Positions 40,636 to 49,435 of a stretch of 64,000 nt of DNA are shown in pieces. A program made the position numbers and the translations under genes. Under the pieces are notes generated by a model. That model did no database searches and was not told the origin of the DNA. It worked only from the letters and a program-made list of their open reading frames with translations. This stretch comes from Dietzia sp. NCCP-2495 (lineage in GTDB: Bacteria; Actinomycetota; Actinomycetes; Mycobacteriales; Mycobacteriaceae): contig NZ_BRVN01000004.1 in NCBI RefSeq assembly GCF_026011735.1, forward strand, positions 124,001 through 188,000, in the 5' to 3' direction. Positions within the stretch are counted from its first letter, which is position 1, and each line of letters begins with the position of its first letter.

Positions 40636-41862
40636 ATGAACTCCCTCACATCACGAGGCAAGACGCGCACCGCGCAGATGCTCACGTCAGCTGCGGCTGC
40701 CGTCGTCGTCGTCGCCTCTCTCACCGTCCCCGCGGCGGCCGAACCGGCGGCCTCGCCCAACCCCGCGCCCACGTGGTCCGGCCTGGACACCCGGCAGTGG
40801 ACGGCGCCGATCCCCGCACCCGGCGGCGTGGCCGCCACCATGCCGCTCGACCCGGCGCTCTCGCTGCCGCAGGCCGGACGGGCGGTGCGACAGGTCTACG
40901 GCACCATCGACCAGCACGGACAGCCCGCCATTTCCACCTCCGCGGTGTTCCTCCCGCACGGCGAGGCACCGGACGGCGGCTGGCCCGTCGTGGCGTGGGC
41001 CCACGGCACCACCGGCCTCGGCGACGACTGCGCGCCCTCGACCCAGCCGCGCTCCGACCGCGACGCCGAGTACCTCGGCCACTGGCTCGACCAGGGCTAC
41101 GCCGTGGTGGCCTCCGACTACGTGGGGCTGGGCACCCCCGGCCTGCTCAGCTACCTCAACGGGCCGGCCACCGGGCAGGCGATCGTCGACTCCGTGATCT
41201 CCGCACGAAGCTCCGACCTCCCCCTCTCGCCGACGTGGGCACTGGTGGGTCAGTCGCAGGGTGCCGGCGCCGCGCTCAACACCGCGGTCCGCGCGACAGA
41301 GCTCGGTGCGCCCGCCGGACTGGACTACCGCGGCGTGGTGGCCACCGGCGCGCCGGCCAACATCGAGCACATCTTCCAGTGGGGCGGGCCCGGTTTCCCG
41401 CCGGTCAACCTGCCCACCGGGCTCAACCTGTACGCGTTCTACATCCTCGCCGGGTTCCGCGACCAGCACCCCGAGCTCGACGTCAACTCGCTGCTCACAC
41501 CGGCGGGCCGAGACATGGTCGACTCCGCCGAAACCCTCTGCTACGCCGCGATGAGGGACAAGGTCGGCGGCTTCCAGGTCTCGCAGGCGCTCCAGCGCCC
41601 GCTCAAGGACATCCCCGACGTGTTCGGAAAACTGCAGCGCTACATGGGCACCCCGACCGTCGGTTACGACCGGCCGGTGTTCCTCGGCCAGGGGCTGCTC
41701 GATCTCGACGTGCCGGCGCCGGCCGCGCTGTCGCTCGCGGCCGAGATGACGCTGAACCGCCAGCCGCTCGAGCTGCGGGTCTACCCCGACCAGGATCACA
41801 GCGGGACCGTGTACGCCGCGACGCCGGACGCCACTGCGTTCCTCGCGCGCGTGATGGGCTGA
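40636..41862 (+). CDS. Secreted lipase/esterase (secretory lipase family)
   Basis: 408 residues with a Sec signal peptide: basic RGKTRTAQML, hydrophobic AAAAVVVVASLTV, and a likely cleavage after PAAA. The mature protein is an alpha/beta hydrolase related to fungal/mycobacterial secretory lipases, with VAWAHGTTGLGDDCAPS, the nucleophile Ser in LVGQSQGAGAAL, Asp near GQGLLDLDVPAPAAL and His in DQDHSGTV. It probably hydrolyses triacylglycerols or esters outside the cell and would feed fatty acids to the importers. Confidence 0.87.
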   Translation: MNSLTSRGKTRTAQMLTSAAAAVVVVASLTVPAAAEPAASPNPAPTWSGLDTRQWTAPIPAPGGVAATMPLDPALSLPQAGRAVRQVYGTIDQHGQPAISTSAVFLPHGEAPDGGWPVVAWAHGTTGLGDDCAPSTQPRSDRDAEYLGHWLDQGYAVVASDYVGLGTPGLLSYLNGPATGQAIVDSVISARSSDLPLSPTWALVGQSQGAGAALNTAVRATELGAPAGLDYRGVVATGAPANIEHIFQWGGPGFPPVNLPTGLNLYAFYILAGFRDQHPELDVNSLLTPAGRDMVDSAETLCYAAMRDKVGGFQVSQALQRPLKDIPDVFGKLQRYMGTPTVGYDRPVFLGQGLLDLDVPAPAALSLAAEMTLNRQPLELRVYPDQDHSGTVYAATPDATAFLARVMG

Positions 41863-41970
41863 TCCTCCCCGGCATCCGGGAGATCAACAGCAGCCGCGCG
41901 GTCCGAAACAGACGTCCAATTGGGCCCGGCCGCGCCGCTGCGGGTAGGCGCACGTCTGACATGTCACGGA

Positions 41971-41986
41971 TGTGATACGAATCATA
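41971..41986. promoter_or_regulatory. CRP/GlxR-like site upstream of the HsaD-like gene
   Basis: TGTGATACGAATCATA fits TGTGA-N6-TCACA with one mismatch. A TAGTAT hexamer lies 32 nt downstream (42018-42023), and TGACATGTCA is a perfect palindrome just before it (41957-41966). Regulation by a CRP-type protein is inferred only. Confidence 0.35.
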
Positions 41987-42037
41987 ATTGTTACGTACTT
42001 GTCACCTGAGGATTTTCTAGTATCGTCCACGACATCG

Positions 42038-42071
42038 CCGCGCGGGGATGTTTCAGGGACTCCCCGCGCGG
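42038..42071. terminator. GC-rich hairpin between the lipase and HsaD-like genes
   Basis: CCGCGCGGGGA (42038-42048) and TCCCCGCGCGG (42061-42071) are perfect complements with a 12-nt loop. It has no clear T-run. It sits downstream of TAGTAT and could end lipase transcription, or act as a leader attenuator for the next gene. Confidence 0.45.
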
Positions 42072-42120
42072 CTGACTTCATTTCGGGACTAGGGGCCACG
42101 TCCGGCATCAGCTGGGCACC

Positions 42121-42134
42121 TAGAACGTGTTCTA
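42121..42134. promoter_or_regulatory. Perfect KstR-type operator
   Basis: TAGAACGTGTTCTA matches TnnAACnnGTTnnA exactly. It lies 14 nt before the HsaD-like start, so a repressor bound there would block the transcription start or initiation region. Confidence 0.75.
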
Positions 42135-42147
42135 GTACCCTGAGGGC

Positions 42148-43017
42148 ATGAGCGCCCTCGACTTCGAGTCCACCAGCACGACCATCACCGCCGGCCGCTT
42201 CGAGCTGCACTACCACGAGGCAGGCGAGGGCAGCGTCGCCGAACCCGAGAACTCCGTGCCCGTCCTGTTCCTCCACGGCTCCGGCCCCGGCGTCACCGCG
42301 TGGTCCAACTTCGCAGGCAACTTTCCCGTGTTCGCCGAGCAGTTCCATACGATCCTGCTGGACATGCCCGGCTTCGGGAAGAGCTCCGACCTGGAGTGGG
42401 AAAAGGCCTACCCCCTGATCGCGGCCGAGGCGATCGACGCGTTCTGCGAGGCCAAGGGCATCGAGAAGGTCGACATCGTGGGCAACTCGATGGGCGGCAA
42501 CGTAGCCTGCGAAACCGCCCTGGCCTACCCCGACCGGGTCCGCAAGATGGCCCTCATGGGCCCCGGCGGCCTGGCCGCGCCCCTGTTCACCCCCGAGCCC
42601 AGTGAGGGCTCGCGTCGCCTGTTCGACTTCCTCGCCGACCCCACTGACGAGAAGATGAGCGCCTGGGTCGACACCATGGTCGGCAACAAGAAGGTCGTCT
42701 CCCCCGAGCTGATCCGCGCCCGCACCGAAGCCGCCACCGCGCCCGGCGCCGTGGAGCGCATGTACACGATCTTCGGCTCGATCCTCAAGCGCGAGAACGC
42801 CTACACACCGCTCTACGCGCGCGCCTCGCAGATTCGTCAGGAAACACTTCTCATCTGGGGCCGCGACGACCGCATGCTCCCCTACGAGCAGGCCCACTTC
42901 GCGTTTCGCCAGCTGCCCAAGGCCGAGCTGCACGCCTTCTCCCGCTGCGGCCACTGGGCCATGATCGAGCAGAAGGACAAGTTCGAGCGCCTGGTGATCG
43001 ACTTCTTCCTCAACTGA
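42148..43017 (+). CDS. HsaD-like C-C bond hydrolase (alpha/beta hydrolase)
   Basis: 289 residues. It resembles meta-cleavage product hydrolases such as HsaD of steroid degradation: FESTS and LHYHEAG at the N-terminus, HGSGPGVTAWSNF oxyanion loop, nucleophile Ser114 in IVGNSMGGNVA, LMGPGGLAAPLF, Asp in LLIWGRDDRMLP and His in SRCGHWAMIE. Triad and the MGPGGL signature match. A perfect KstR-type box sits at 42121-42134. It could be HsaD itself or a paralog for another aromatic ring-cleavage product. Confidence 0.85.
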   Translation: MSALDFESTSTTITAGRFELHYHEAGEGSVAEPENSVPVLFLHGSGPGVTAWSNFAGNFPVFAEQFHTILLDMPGFGKSSDLEWEKAYPLIAAEAIDAFCEAKGIEKVDIVGNSMGGNVACETALAYPDRVRKMALMGPGGLAAPLFTPEPSEGSRRLFDFLADPTDEKMSAWVDTMVGNKKVVSPELIRARTEAATAPGAVERMYTIFGSILKRENAYTPLYARASQIRQETLLIWGRDDRMLPYEQAHFAFRQLPKAELHAFSRCGHWAMIEQKDKFERLVIDFFLN

Positions 43018-43039
43018 ACAGGCCCGATACAGTCAGGGC

Positions 43040-43903
43040 ATGAGCACCCCGGAGCCTGCGGCCCCCGTCGACCCCGTGACCGGCGAGGACCTGTCGTGGA
43101 AACACACGCCCGTCACGTTCGTCCTGCTCGACCGGGCCGCGCCGGACCACCGGGAAATCGGCGAGCTCCTGGCCGAGGTGTTCGAGGGCGGTTACGAGGT
43201 CGAGCAGGGGGACGACGACGATCCCGCGGTCACCGTGGCGATCGAGGACGCCACCGTGATCGTCACCGCGATCGACTCGCCCGTGGCGGACGGCGAGGCC
43301 TCCCGGTACGCCCGCGACCTCGCGATGTGGAACGGTGGTGAGGCCGTGGTGGACACCCACCGATCCCAGGTGATCGTCGCGACGATGCGGTTCGGCCCCG
43401 AGGGGGACGACGGCGAGCCGACCGCGCCCGAGTACCTCGACCCGCGACTCGAGACCCTGCGCTGCGAGCTCGCCACCGCGACCGTGTCCGCGGCCCTCAC
43501 CGCACTGCCCGGGGTCGTGGCCGTGAGCGTGGGCGGGTCCGCCGCGACCCTCCCGGCGCAGCCGTACCGCGACCTCGTCGCCGGGAACCCGATCCCCGTG
43601 CCCGCGCTCGTGGGCGTGCGCGCCGGGATGCAGTCCGAGTCCACCGCGTGCGTCTACACCACCGGGATGGGCCGGTTCGGCCGCATGGACCTCGAGCGCC
43701 TCGACGTCGCGGCGCCCCCGGGGCAGCTGTACGGGCAGATGTGCGACCTCGTCGCCTTCGCGCTGGGGTCGGGCACGCGCTTCACACCGGGCCAGACGCT
43801 CGAGGTGGGCGGGCCCGCGCCGCTGGTCACCGAGACCGCGGTCTCGCCGTTCACCGGCCAGGAGGTCCTGAGGCTCACCGAAGGCGCGCCACACGGAAAC
43901 TGA
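43040..43903 (+). CDS. DUF4261 domain protein
   Basis: 287 residues, acidic, cytoplasmic, with no signal peptide. The middle has DTHRSQVIVATMRFG and the C-terminal half PVPALVGVRAGMQSESTACV, MGRFGRMDLERLDV and FTPGQTLEVGG, matching the DUF4261 pattern. No reaction is established. It follows the HsaD-like gene by 22 nt, so the two are probably co-transcribed and possibly KstR-controlled. Confidence 0.75.
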   Translation: MSTPEPAAPVDPVTGEDLSWKHTPVTFVLLDRAAPDHREIGELLAEVFEGGYEVEQGDDDDPAVTVAIEDATVIVTAIDSPVADGEASRYARDLAMWNGGEAVVDTHRSQVIVATMRFGPEGDDGEPTAPEYLDPRLETLRCELATATVSAALTALPGVVAVSVGGSAATLPAQPYRDLVAGNPIPVPALVGVRAGMQSESTACVYTTGMGRFGRMDLERLDVAAPPGQLYGQMCDLVAFALGSGTRFTPGQTLEVGGPAPLVTETAVSPFTGQEVLRLTEGAPHGN

Positions 43904-44079
43904 GACGCGTGTCAACGCCGGGCCGGGCGCCAGGCGGGCCCGGGGCGCCTCTCCGGCCGTTCGCGGGCGCCCGGCGGGCGAACGGGTGACGTTTCGACAA
44001 GGTAAGCGCGCGGCCGGTCCCCGAACCGTTTCCGGCGCAGTTAATTTCGTCAATGTTTCGGCTTCTTTACTTCTTGTCG

Positions 44080-44124
44080 AAGCTGCCATATCAGCTTGAC
44101 GCGCCTCACGCTGGGAAACAATAG
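44080..44124 (+). promoter_or_regulatory. Promoter and inverted repeat of urease cluster 1
   Basis: TTGACG (44096-44101) and CAATAG (44119-44124) are spaced 17 bp, the best promoter-like pair in the 285-nt gap 43904-44188, which has no gene. AAGCTG (44080-44085) and CAGCTT (44092-44097), 6 nt apart, form an inverted repeat overlapping the -35 box and could bind a repressor. The region around 44040-44100 is notably AT-rich against its surroundings. Confidence 0.5.
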
Positions 44125-44188
44125 TTCCTGACATGCAACAACGTTCCGGCGTCGCCCCCTGCCGCCCTCTCCCCCGGAGGGCCGCGCG

Positions 44189-44893
44189 ATGCATCTGACC
44201 CCCAAGGAAGAAGACCGGCTCCTGCTGTTCCTCGCGGCCGAACTCGCGCGCCGCCACCGGGACGCGGGCCTCAGGCTCAGCTACCCCGAGGCCCGGGCGC
44301 TCATCGCCGACGAGGTCGTCGAAGCCGCCCGCGCCGGCAAATCCGTCTCCGAAGCCGTGAGCGTCGGCGCGCACCTGCTCACCGAGGACGACGTCCTGCC
44401 CGGCGTCGCCGACCTGATCGGCACCGTCCAGGTCGAGGGGTTCTTCGACGACGGCCAGAAACTCGTCACCGTCCACGACCCCATCCGGCCCGGCGCGCCG
44501 TCGGCGACGGCCGAGCCCGCCGTGGTCCCGGGCGAGGTGATCGTCGACGACGGCGAGATCGAGCTCAACGCTGGGCGCCCTACCGCGACCCTGACCGTGA
44601 CGAACACCGGCGACCGTCCCGTCCAGGTGGGGTCACACTTCCACTTTTTCGAGGCCAACCGCGCCCTCGAGTTCGACCGCCGGGCGGCGTACGGCATGCA
44701 CCTCGACATCGCCTCCGGCACGGCCGTCCGCTTCGAACCCGGCGAGGAGAAGGCGGTGCAGCTCACCTCCTTCGGCGGCACCCGAGAGCTCTACGGGCTC
44801 AACGACATGACCAACGAGGCCCTCGGCGACCACCCCTCCGACTCGCTCATGGCCGCCCTCGACGAGGCCGGCTTCCGGTCCTCCCACTCCTGA
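44189..44893 (+). CDS. ureAB: Urease gamma-beta fusion subunit
   Basis: 234 residues, equal to a gamma subunit (about 1-100: [40 protein letters not shown]) joined to a beta subunit (about 110-234: [41 protein letters not shown]). Gamma-beta fusions occur in Helicobacter and some actinobacteria. Urease hydrolyses urea to ammonia and carbamate in the cytoplasm. First gene of cluster 1, preceded by a promoter-like region. The beta part's Asn-Asp-rich end [10 protein letters not shown] differs from cluster 2. Confidence 0.93.
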   Translation: MHLTPKEEDRLLLFLAAELARRHRDAGLRLSYPEARALIADEVVEAARAGKSVSEAVSVGAHLLTEDDVLPGVADLIGTVQVEGFFDDGQKLVTVHDPIRPGAPSATAEPAVVPGEVIVDDGEIELNAGRPTATLTVTNTGDRPVQVGSHFHFFEANRALEFDRRAAYGMHLDIASGTAVRFEPGEEKAVQLTSFGGTRELYGLNDMTNEALGDHPSDSLMAALDEAGFRSSHS

Positions 44894-44918
44894 CACACAC
44901 CCGGAAGAGAGGTTCACC

Positions 44919-46634
44919 GTGTCCGTCCGCGTATCGCGACGTCACTACGCCGAACTGTTCGGCCCCACCACCGGCGACCGGGTCCGCCTCGCCGACACCG
45001 AACTGCTCGCCCGGGTCGAGGCCGACGACACCGTCTACGGCGACGAGGCCGTCTTCGGCGGCGGCAAGACCATGCGCGAGGGGATGGCCGTGCACAACTC
45101 GGTGACCAACGCCGAGGGCGCCCTCGACTTCGTCATCACCAACGCCCTGCTACTCGACCCGGTCCTCGGCATCCGCAAGACCGACATCGGTGTCAAGAAC
45201 GGCCGGATCGCCGGGATCGGCAAGGCCGGCAACCCCCGGCTCATGGACGGTGTGCACCCGGACCTCGTGATCGGCGCCGGCACCGACGTCCGCGCCGGCG
45301 AGGGGATGATCGTCACTCCCGGCGCGATCGACGTCCACGTCCACTTCGACAGCGCAGGCCTCGTCGACGAGGCGATCTCGAGCGGGATCACCACCATGAT
45401 CGGCGGCGGCCTCGGGCCGGTCACCGTCGGGATCACGAGTTCGGGCCCGACGAACCTCGCCCGCATGCTCCGGTCCGTCGAACACTTCCCGATGAACTTC
45501 GGGTTCCTCGCCAACGGCAGCGCAGCCCACGTCGCCCCGCTGATCGAGCAGGGCCGGGCGGGCGCGATCGGCTACAAGATCCACGAGGACTGGGGCGCGA
45601 CGCCGGCCGCCATCCGCGCGTCGCTCGACGCGGGGGACGAGCTCGGGCTACAGGTCCAGATCCACTCCGACACCCTCAACGAGGCGGGGTTCTACGAGGA
45701 CACCATGCGCGCCATCGACGGGCGCGTCATCCACACGTACCACGCCGAGGGCGCCGGCGGCGGGCACGCTCCCGACATCATGCAGGTGGTCGGCGAATCG
45801 TACTGCCTGCCGTCGTCGACCAACCCGACCAACCCCTACACGGTCAACACTTTCGACGAGCACCTCGACATGGTCATGGTATGCCACCACCTCAACCCCC
45901 GGGTCCCCGAGGACGTCGCGTTCGCCGAGTCCCGGATCCGCCGCGAGACGATCGCCGCCGAGGACGTGCTCCACGACCTCGGTGCGATCTCCGCGATGGG
46001 CTCGGACTCGCAGGGCATGGGACGGATCGGCGAGACCATCGCGCGGACCTGGCAGCTCGCGTCGCACATGCGGGCCACGCGCGGTGCGCTGCCCGAGGAC
46101 GCCGGGACCGGGGCGGACAACCACCGGATCCTGCGGTACCTCGCCAAGATCACGATCAACCCGGCGCGCATGTTCGGGATCGACCACGAGGTGGGCTCCC
46201 TCGAGCCCGGCAAGCTCGCCGACTTCGTGCTGTGGGAGCCCAAGTTCTTCGGGATCAAGCCCGAGGTGGTGTTCAAGGGCGGGTTCCCGACCTGGTCCGT
46301 CATGGGTGAGGCCAACGCCTCGCTCATGACCTGCGAGCCCCTGCGGTACCGGCCGCAGTGGGCGGCGTTCGGGAAGACCCCGTCCGACGTGTCGGTGAAC
46401 TTCGTCGCCGGCGCCGCGGTCGACGACGGGCTCGGCGACCGCCTCGGACTGGCCACCCCACTCGTCCCCTGCGTGGGCGCGAGGACGAATACCAAAGCCG
46501 ACCTGCTGCACAACGACTACTGCCCCGACATCCGCATCGACCCGGACACCTACCGGGTGGAAGTGGACGGCGAACTCTGCACGAGCACACCGATGACCTC
46601 GGTCCCGCTCGGGCGCGGATACACGATCAAGTAA
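44919..46634 (+). CDS. ureC: Urease alpha subunit, divergent
   Basis: 571 residues from a GTG start. All nickel ligands are kept: His140/His142 (AIDVHVHFD), carbamylated Lys220 and His222 (YKIHEDWG), His249, His275 ([13 protein letters not shown]) and Asp363 (GSDSQGMGR); the flap Cys322-His323 (MVCHHL) is kept. However, the loop canonically TTCTPG is ITSSGP here, GLLGKGN is GFLANGS, and SDSQAMGR has Ala to Gly. The reading is a nickel-binding but pocket-altered enzyme. It may hydrolyse urea with different properties or an analogue. Followed closely by ureG. Confidence 0.93.
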   Translation: MSVRVSRRHYAELFGPTTGDRVRLADTELLARVEADDTVYGDEAVFGGGKTMREGMAVHNSVTNAEGALDFVITNALLLDPVLGIRKTDIGVKNGRIAGIGKAGNPRLMDGVHPDLVIGAGTDVRAGEGMIVTPGAIDVHVHFDSAGLVDEAISSGITTMIGGGLGPVTVGITSSGPTNLARMLRSVEHFPMNFGFLANGSAAHVAPLIEQGRAGAIGYKIHEDWGATPAAIRASLDAGDELGLQVQIHSDTLNEAGFYEDTMRAIDGRVIHTYHAEGAGGGHAPDIMQVVGESYCLPSSTNPTNPYTVNTFDEHLDMVMVCHHLNPRVPEDVAFAESRIRRETIAAEDVLHDLGAISAMGSDSQGMGRIGETIARTWQLASHMRATRGALPEDAGTGADNHRILRYLAKITINPARMFGIDHEVGSLEPGKLADFVLWEPKFFGIKPEVVFKGGFPTWSVMGEANASLMTCEPLRYRPQWAAFGKTPSDVSVNFVAGAAVDDGLGDRLGLATPLVPCVGARTNTKADLLHNDYCPDIRIDPDTYRVEVDGELCTSTPMTSVPLGRGYTIK

Positions 46635-46649
46635 GAGATGGAGAACGAC

Positions 46650-47276
46650 ATGACCGGAGCACTCCGTATCGGCATCGGCGGACCCGTCGGCTCGGGCAAG
46701 ACGCGTCTCCTCGAGCGCCTGCTCCCGATGTTCCGCGACGCGGGCATCGAGATCGCCGTGATCACGAACGACCTCATGACCGACGAGGACGCGCAGCGCG
46801 TCCGTCGCAGTGGACTCATCGACCCGGACCGCGTGCGCGCGATCGAGACCGGCGCGTGCCCGCACACGGCGATCCGGGAGGATCCGTCCGCGAACCTCAC
46901 CGCGGCCGACGAACTCGAACTCGCCCACCCCGGCGTGCAGGTGATCCTCATCGAGTCGGGCGGAGACAACCTCGCGGCGACCTTCACCTCCGACCTGGTC
47001 GACTACTGGATCTTCGTGATCGACACCGCCGCCGGCGACGACATCCCGCGCAAGAAGGGGATCGGGATGCTGCAGTCCGACCTCCTGGTGGTCAACAAGA
47101 TCGACCTGGCCCCGCTCGTCGGTGCGGACCTCGGACGCATGCGCTCCGACGTCGCGGACGCCCGGCCGGACAGGCCGTCGGTGTTCACCGACCTCCGGTC
47201 CGGCGCAGGCCTGGACGAGACCTTCCGGCACGTCGTCACGGGCGCGATGCTCGCCGACCCCGCACCCATCCGGTGA
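46650..47276 (+). CDS. ureG: Urease accessory GTPase UreG (cluster 1)
   Basis: 208 residues. P-loop [16 protein letters not shown], the Asp/Thr region [16 protein letters not shown], the metal-site motif CPH in [12 protein letters not shown], and switch [10 protein letters not shown] are typical of the nickel-chaperone GTPase. ATG 46650 is favoured by GGAG 6 nt upstream; ATG 46638 would add four residues. It has no His-rich N-terminus; nickel storage here lies in UreE. The stop overlaps ureD as GTGA. Confidence 0.92.
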   Translation: MTGALRIGIGGPVGSGKTRLLERLLPMFRDAGIEIAVITNDLMTDEDAQRVRRSGLIDPDRVRAIETGACPHTAIREDPSANLTAADELELAHPGVQVILIESGGDNLAATFTSDLVDYWIFVIDTAAGDDIPRKKGIGMLQSDLLVVNKIDLAPLVGADLGRMRSDVADARPDRPSVFTDLRSGAGLDETFRHVVTGAMLADPAPIR

Positions 47277-48124
47277 ACCACGGGACCGGTGCCGACACCG
47301 TCACCGGGAGCAGGCTCGAGTGCACGCTCGTGGCGGGTCGCGGGGGGCGGACCCGGATCGCCTCTCTCCTGCAGGAGTTCCCCCAGCGCGTCACCGTGCC
47401 CATGTACGCGGACCCGGGGTGCGCGTCGACGGCGTTCGTCTGCGTGCAGAACCCCACCGCGGGAGCGTTCCCGGGAGACGACCTCACCACCCGGTTCACC
47501 GTAGGCGGGGACGCGCGCCTGTTCCTCACCCAGCAGGCTGCGACGCAGGTCTTCGCCGGCGGGGCGGCGGCGACGCAGACGACCGTGCTCGACATCGCAC
47601 CCGGGGCGGTCGTGGAGTACGTACCAAAGACCGTGATCCCCCACGCCGACTCCGAGTACCGCCAGCGGACCGAGGTCTCGGTCTCGGACTCGTCGGTCTT
47701 CCTCGGCTGGGAGGCGTTCGCGGCGGGCCGGATCGGTCACGGCGAACGCTACGCCTACCAGGGGATCTCGTCGCGGACCGACGTGCGGTACAGCGGCCGG
47801 CTGCGGGCGAGGGAGTCGTTCCGCCTCGCTCCCGGGGAGGCGGATCCGGACGACCCGGGGCTGCTCGGGGGCCACGACTACGTCGCGTCGATGCTCGTCG
47901 TGGCGCCCGGTCGCGAGCTCACCGGGTTGATCGCTGAATTCCACGCCGGGATCGACGCGACCCCGGGCGTCACCGGCGCGGCGAGCACACTCCCGGACGG
48001 GATCGGCGTCTCCGTCAGGCTCCTCGCCGATCGCGCCCCGGACCTACACCGGGTCCACGACCTGCTCTGGAGCACCGCCCGCCGGTCGGTGCTCGACCTC
48101 GGCCCCCTCACCTCAAGGATGTGA
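47273..48124 (+). CDS. ureD: Urease accessory protein UreD (cluster 1)
   Basis: 283 residues with GTG start. The UreD/UreH blocks [38 protein letters not shown] and [19 protein letters not shown] are conserved. UreD binds apo-urease and, with UreF and UreG, guides nickel insertion. Genes upstream and downstream overlap or abut, making one operon ureAB-C-G-D-E-F. Confidence 0.9.
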   Translation: MNHGTGADTVTGSRLECTLVAGRGGRTRIASLLQEFPQRVTVPMYADPGCASTAFVCVQNPTAGAFPGDDLTTRFTVGGDARLFLTQQAATQVFAGGAAATQTTVLDIAPGAVVEYVPKTVIPHADSEYRQRTEVSVSDSSVFLGWEAFAAGRIGHGERYAYQGISSRTDVRYSGRLRARESFRLAPGEADPDDPGLLGGHDYVASMLVVAPGRELTGLIAEFHAGIDATPGVTGAASTLPDGIGVSVRLLADRAPDLHRVHDLLWSTARRSVLDLGPLTSRM

Positions 48125-48125
48125 C

Positions 48126-48665
48126 ATGAACTCGACGACGATCCTCGGCACCGCCTCCGATCCCGGGTACGCGACCCGCGAGGTCGACACCGTGCCGATC
48201 CCGTGGGGCGACGCGCGAAAGCACCGGCAGCTCCTCACCACCGCCACCGGGCGAGACGTCGCGCTCGCGCTCCCGCGCGGGACGTTCCTGTCCGAGGGCG
48301 ACGTCGTGGCCGACGACGGGACGAAGATCGTCGTGGTCACCCGGCCCCCCGAGGACGCCGTGGTGGTGGACTTCGCCGACAACACCGGGACCGACGCCGT
48401 GCGGCGGGCCCTCATCCTCGGCTACGTCCTGGGCAACCAGCACGCGCCGCTTGACGTCTCCGTGGACCGGATGCGGACACCCCTCATGACCGGACCCGAG
48501 ACCGCCGAACAGATGCTGCGGGACCTGCACCTGGTCGGGAGGGTCGACCGGGTGCCCCTGGCCGCGCGGGGCTGGACCAACACCTCCGCCGACCACCACC
48601 ACTCGCACGCGCACTCCCACGACCACGCCCATGACCATTCGCACGGACACGGGCATGCGCACTGA
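48126..48665 (+). CDS. ureE: Urease nickel metallochaperone UreE with His-rich tail
   Basis: 179 residues. N-terminal beta domain with RQLLTTATGRDVALALPRG, the central PPEDAVVVDFADNTGTDAVRR, and the GNQHAPLDV nickel-site His are present. The last about 25 residues are extremely His-rich (DHHHSHAHSHDHAHDHSHG), a strong nickel-binding tail. UreE delivers nickel to UreG. Cluster 2 lacks such a gene, so this protein might serve both. Confidence 0.92.
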   Translation: MNSTTILGTASDPGYATREVDTVPIPWGDARKHRQLLTTATGRDVALALPRGTFLSEGDVVADDGTKIVVVTRPPEDAVVVDFADNTGTDAVRRALILGYVLGNQHAPLDVSVDRMRTPLMTGPETAEQMLRDLHLVGRVDRVPLAARGWTNTSADHHHSHAHSHDHAHDHSHGHGHAH

Positions 48666-49344
48666 CCCGCTCGTCGCCGAGCTGACCTGGCTCCATCTCC
48701 ACGACAGCGCGTTCCCCTCGGGCCGGTTCGTCCACTCGAACGGTCTCGAGGCGTGGCTGCGCGACCGCCCCGACGCCACGGACGACCAGATCCGGGCGGT
48801 GGCCCGGGCCTACGTCGCCGGGAGCGTGGCCACCCTCGACGCGGTCGCCGTGGGCCACGCCTGGTCCACCCCCGATTCCGAGGCGCTGGTCGAGCTCGAC
48901 CTCCTCGTGCGGGCGTACAAGATCACCGAGTCGGCCCGGACGTCCTCCGAGGCATGCGGGCGGCAGCTCGTCACCACCGCACGCCGTACGATGCCGTCGG
49001 TCGCCGGCCTCGGGTACCTCGGGCACGTGGCGGCCGGGCGGACACCGGGCTCGCTCCCGGTCGTCGAGGGCGCGCTGCAGCGCGCGCTCGGCATCGACCG
49101 GTCGCGCGCCGTCGCCGGCACCGTCCGGTCGGGGTACGCCGGGGTGCTCTCCGCCGCCGTCCGACTCGGCCGCCTCGGCCCGATGCAGGTGCAGCGTGCC
49201 CTCTTCGACGACGTCCAGTGGATCACCGACCTCGTTCGGGCCGCGGAGTGCACGCCGCTCGAGGACGTCACCGCCTTCTCCCCCGGACTCGACATCGCCG
49301 CGATGCGTCACGAGACCTCCTCCGCGCGGTTGTTCAGTACCTGA
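48655..49344 (+). CDS. ureF: Urease accessory protein UreF (cluster 1)
   Basis: 229 residues, all-helical: LTWLHLHDSAFPSGRFVHSN near the N-terminus is the UreF hallmark, with YKITESARTSSEACGRQLV in the middle. It works as a gate with UreD and UreG. ATG 48655 overlaps the ureE end by 11 nt; ATG 48631 would overlap the ureE His tail by 35 nt. The C-terminus ends MRHETSSARLF, typical. Confidence 0.87.
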   Translation: MRTDPLVAELTWLHLHDSAFPSGRFVHSNGLEAWLRDRPDATDDQIRAVARAYVAGSVATLDAVAVGHAWSTPDSEALVELDLLVRAYKITESARTSSEACGRQLVTTARRTMPSVAGLGYLGHVAAGRTPGSLPVVEGALQRALGIDRSRAVAGTVRSGYAGVLSAAVRLGRLGPMQVQRALFDDVQWITDLVRAAECTPLEDVTAFSPGLDIAAMRHETSSARLFST

Positions 49345-49435
49345 CCGCGACGCCGCACCCCGCGGCTCCCACGAGCCGGCACCGCCCACGGTGCCTGTCC
49401 CCACCCCTGTCACACCCCGCCCCGAAAGGTTAGCA

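Noticed and set aside
42001-42071. Actinobacterial 6C small RNA
   Set aside because: There is one GC-rich hairpin, but not the paired C-rich loops that define 6C RNA, so it is listed only as a hairpin.
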